The notes under the pieces: generated by a model
Told to the model about the DNA's origin: nothing
The model's database searches: none
What the model saw: the letters and a program-made list of their open reading frames with translations, nothing else
Shown here: positions 62,288 through 64,000 of the stretch, one piece after another
Layout of the letters: the number at the start of each line of letters is the position of its first letter
Position numbering within the stretch: the first letter of the stretch is position 1
Made by a program: the position numbers and the translations under genes
DNA from: Erythrobacter crassostreae
GTDB taxonomy: Bacteria; Pseudomonadota; Alphaproteobacteria; Sphingomonadales; Sphingomonadaceae
Direction: 5' to 3'
Assembly: GCF_019204045.1 (NCBI RefSeq)
Contig: NZ_JAGSPC010000002.1
Location: 78,327-142,326 of the forward strand
DNA: 64,000 bases

Positions 62288-63577
62288 ATGAGAGACATGG
62301 GATCATCGGACGATCCGCGCGTTCAGGCGCAGCTTGATCGTTTAAGCGGGCTGAGCATCCAGCGCAACGTCTTGGGGCTGGATGCAGTCCGGACGCTGCT
62401 TTCACGCCTCGGCGATCCGCATAAGCGGCTGCCACCGGTGTTCCATGTCGCTGGAACGAATGGCAAAGGCTCCACCTGCGCGTTCATGCGCGCGATGTTG
62501 GAGGCGGAGGGTTACAGGGTCCACGTCACCACTTCCCCGCATCTGGTCCGGTACAACGAGCGTTTCCGCGTCGCCGGAAAACTGATCGAAGACGGACGGC
62601 TCGCCGAATTGCTCGAAGAAGTGTTCGACGCAGCAGAAGGCCTTGGCTGCAGCTTTTTCGAAATCACCATCGCCGCTGCCTTTGTGGAGTTTGCCCGTGT
62701 GCCCGCTGATGCGTGCGTGGTCGAGGTCGGCCTAGGCGGCAGACTTGACGCCACCAATGTACTTGAGCCTGATGTCTTGGCGGCATGCGGCATCGCAGCG
62801 CTGGGCATCGATCATGAGAAGTTCCTGCTAGCGCCGGAAGACGGTGTGCCGACCGAGCCGATAGCACGGATCGCGTTCGAGAAAGCGGGGATCGCAAAGA
62901 AGAACGTGCCTTTGCTGTCTGTCAGTGAGTTGAGCCCTGAGAGCAAGCAGATTCAGGTCTCGTCTGCTTCAGTGGGTTCGCTGTTGTTCAGGATCAATAG
63001 AGATTGGCACTACAGCGAGATCGAAAGCGGCAGTTACCGTGATGATCAAGGCACGCTGACATTTCCCCCGCTGGGCCTATTGGGCATGCACCAGATGCGC
63101 AACGCGGCGCTCGCAATTGCTATGCTGCGACATCAGAAAAGGGTCAGTGTTTCGCCAGAAGCGATCATTTTAGGCTTGCAAGCAGCACGCTGGCCAGCGC
63201 GCTTGCAACCCCTCGCGAATGGTCCGCTGGTCGGCACACGTGAAGTTATCCTTGATGGTGGCCATAACGCCAATGCGGGTGCTGCAATTTCCAAAGCGGT
63301 GGACGGTCCGCTGCACCTTGTCTTGGGGATGCTTGATAACAAGGATTCCCGCTCTTTTATCGGCCCCTTTTGCGACCGCATCCGAACGCTTACGGTCGTA
63401 CCGGTGCCCAATCACGATGCCCACCCTGCCAGTGCTTTTGGCGCCGATGCCAAGCCTGCCGTCAGTCTTGAAGACGCACTGCTGAATATTCCGCACGACG
63501 ACTGTCCGATCCTTATCGCAGGTTCGCTATATCTCGCGGGTGAAGCTCTCAGGCTCAATGACGAGATACCGGACTGA
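62288..63577 (+). CDS. folC: Folylpolyglutamate/dihydrofolate synthase
   Basis: This 429-residue Mur-ligase-fold enzyme has the ATP loop GTNGKGST (56-63) and VEVGLGGRLDATNV, which mark FolC. It adds glutamate to folates. An ATG three codons later is an alternative start. It ends next to the convergent AmpG gene, with no gap. Confidence 0.94.
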   Translation: MRDMGSSDDPRVQAQLDRLSGLSIQRNVLGLDAVRTLLSRLGDPHKRLPPVFHVAGTNGKGSTCAFMRAMLEAEGYRVHVTTSPHLVRYNERFRVAGKLIEDGRLAELLEEVFDAAEGLGCSFFEITIAAAFVEFARVPADACVVEVGLGGRLDATNVLEPDVLAACGIAALGIDHEKFLLAPEDGVPTEPIARIAFEKAGIAKKNVPLLSVSELSPESKQIQVSSASVGSLLFRINRDWHYSEIESGSYRDDQGTLTFPPLGLLGMHQMRNAALAIAMLRHQKRVSVSPEAIILGLQAARWPARLQPLANGPLVGTREVILDGGHNANAGAAISKAVDGPLHLVLGMLDNKDSRSFIGPFCDRIRTLTVVPVPNHDAHPASAFGADAKPAVSLEDALLNIPHDDCPILIAGSLYLAGEALRLNDEIPD

Positions 63578-64000
63578 CTAGCCGGTTGCAGGCGGCTGCT
63601 GTGCGCCTGCGGTACCAAGCGCCTGATCAACAAGGCCGGTGCGCATCATCCACCAAAACAGCACTATGCCCGGCAGCGCGAGCAGGGTCGTGAGCAAGTA
63701 GAAATTCACATAGCCGGTCCACTCGATCAGGCCGCCCGCGGTCGTACCTGTCAACAACCGCCCCACAATGCTCGCCGCCGCGCTGATCATCGCGTAATGC
63801 GCCGCTGTAAAACGCAAATCGCAGAGTGCAGAGAAATAGGCAACAACCACCACGCCGCCGAATCCGCTCGCGAAGTTCTCAAAGCCGATGGCCGACGCGA
63901 GGCCAAGATTAGTGTCACCGGCCAGAGCCAGCGCGGCGAAGCTCAAATTCGAGGCTGCCATAAGGAAAATCGCGATGAAAACCGAACGGTTCATCACAAA
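63578..64000 (-). CDS. ampG: AmpG-family muropeptide permease, C-terminal part (5' end outside window)
   Basis: The frame runs to the window edge, giving about 141 C-terminal residues with three to four membrane helices. GFENFASGFGGVVVVAY and TAAHYAMISAAASIVGR are typical of AmpG, which imports GlcNAc-anhydroMurNAc peptides. The internal GTG/ATG near 63997 is not the true start. With LdcA and the Mur ligase it suggests a peptidoglycan recycling pathway, although the genes are far apart. Confidence 0.8.
   Translation of the reverse strand, partial: FVMNRSVFIAIFLMAASNLSFAALALAGDTNLGLASAIGFENFASGFGGVVVVAYFSALCDLRFTAAHYAMISAAASIVGRLLTGTTAGGLIEWTGYVNFYLLTTLLALPGIVLFWWMMRTGLVDQALGTAGAQQPPATG

Noticed and set aside
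1..64000. Search for mobile elements, prophage, toxin-antitoxin or defence systems
   Set aside because: No transposase, integrase, terminal repeat, restriction or nuclease gene was seen; the gene content is largely housekeeping.

Overview
The window reads as a continuous piece of chromosome from an alphaproteobacterium, most likely a sphingomonad near Erythrobacter/Altererythrobacter. Supporting signs are the atpI-atpB-atpE-atpF'-atpF order with a split b subunit, the ffh-rpsP-rimM-trmD-rplS block, a FYDLN-acid (TIGR02300) protein next to class II aroA-cmk-rpsA, and trpF-trpB-trpA-accD-folC. Genes are densely packed with many 4-base start/stop overlaps. I saw no insertion sequence, phage, integrase, CRISPR array or recognisable defence operon. 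The family-level placement is inference.

Layout. 1-1330: end of a PHA synthase and a PHA-depolymerase-like hydrolase. 1342-6675: an epoxide-hydrolase-like enzyme, a D-aminoacylase-type amidohydrolase coupled to an SDR, a DUF2855 protein and a glutathione transferase. 6691-11586 (minus): ldcA, fabD, a secreted protein, fabG, dnaN and another secreted protein. 11642-13344 (plus): a Mur-ligase (Mpl-like) gene diverging from ldcA, then a membrane zinc-ribbon protein. 13341-14926: GST and DUF808. 15142-16414: rpsF-rpsR-rplI and a terminator. 16553-19912: AMP nucleosidase, then a small membrane protein coupled to an unusual methyl-accepting protein. 19920-26840 (minus): a run of asd, a lipoprotein, an HCCA-isomerase-like protein, a GFA protein, a hydrolase, a membrane protein, an M2 peptidase and a beta-propeller lipoprotein. 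26918-30001: a hydrolase and a DPP-IV-type peptidase. 30143-35066 (minus): rplS, trmD, a small membrane protein, nitrilase, rimM, rpsP and ffh, followed by tRNA-Ala(GGC). 35417-40491: FYDLN protein diverging from aroA-orf-orf-cmk and rpsA. 40670-42410: gloB and a quinone oxidoreductase. 42481-45031 (minus): the F0 part of ATP synthase. 45197-49125: a YdbH-YnbE-YdbL module. 49196-52742: radC and a transglutaminase/TPR protein. 52823-55033: a DoxX/NDH-2 fusion. 55172-63577: purB, lapA-like, pyrF, a glyoxalase-fold protein, a minus-strand lipoprotein, then trpF-trpB-orf-trpA-accD-folC. 63578-64000: 3' part of an AmpG-type permease.

How the genes work together. Translation, fatty-acid synthesis, tryptophan/aromatic synthesis, ATP synthesis and nucleotide metabolism dominate. 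A peptidoglycan-recycling theme is present: LdcA trims muropeptides, an Mpl-like ligase could re-attach the peptide, and an AmpG permease imports muropeptides. A glutathione/detoxification theme recurs (two GSTs, GFA protein, HCCA isomerase-like protein, glyoxalase II). Small uncharacterised membrane or exported proteins are repeatedly inserted into core operons with overlapping start and stop codons (fabD/fabG, rimM/trmD, aroA/cmk, trpB/trpA). This is the most notable architectural feature. The strongest candidates for undescribed biology are the small protein plus six-TM methyl-accepting receptor (18081-19912), the membrane ORF between trpB and trpA, and the atypical Mur ligase paired with ldcA.
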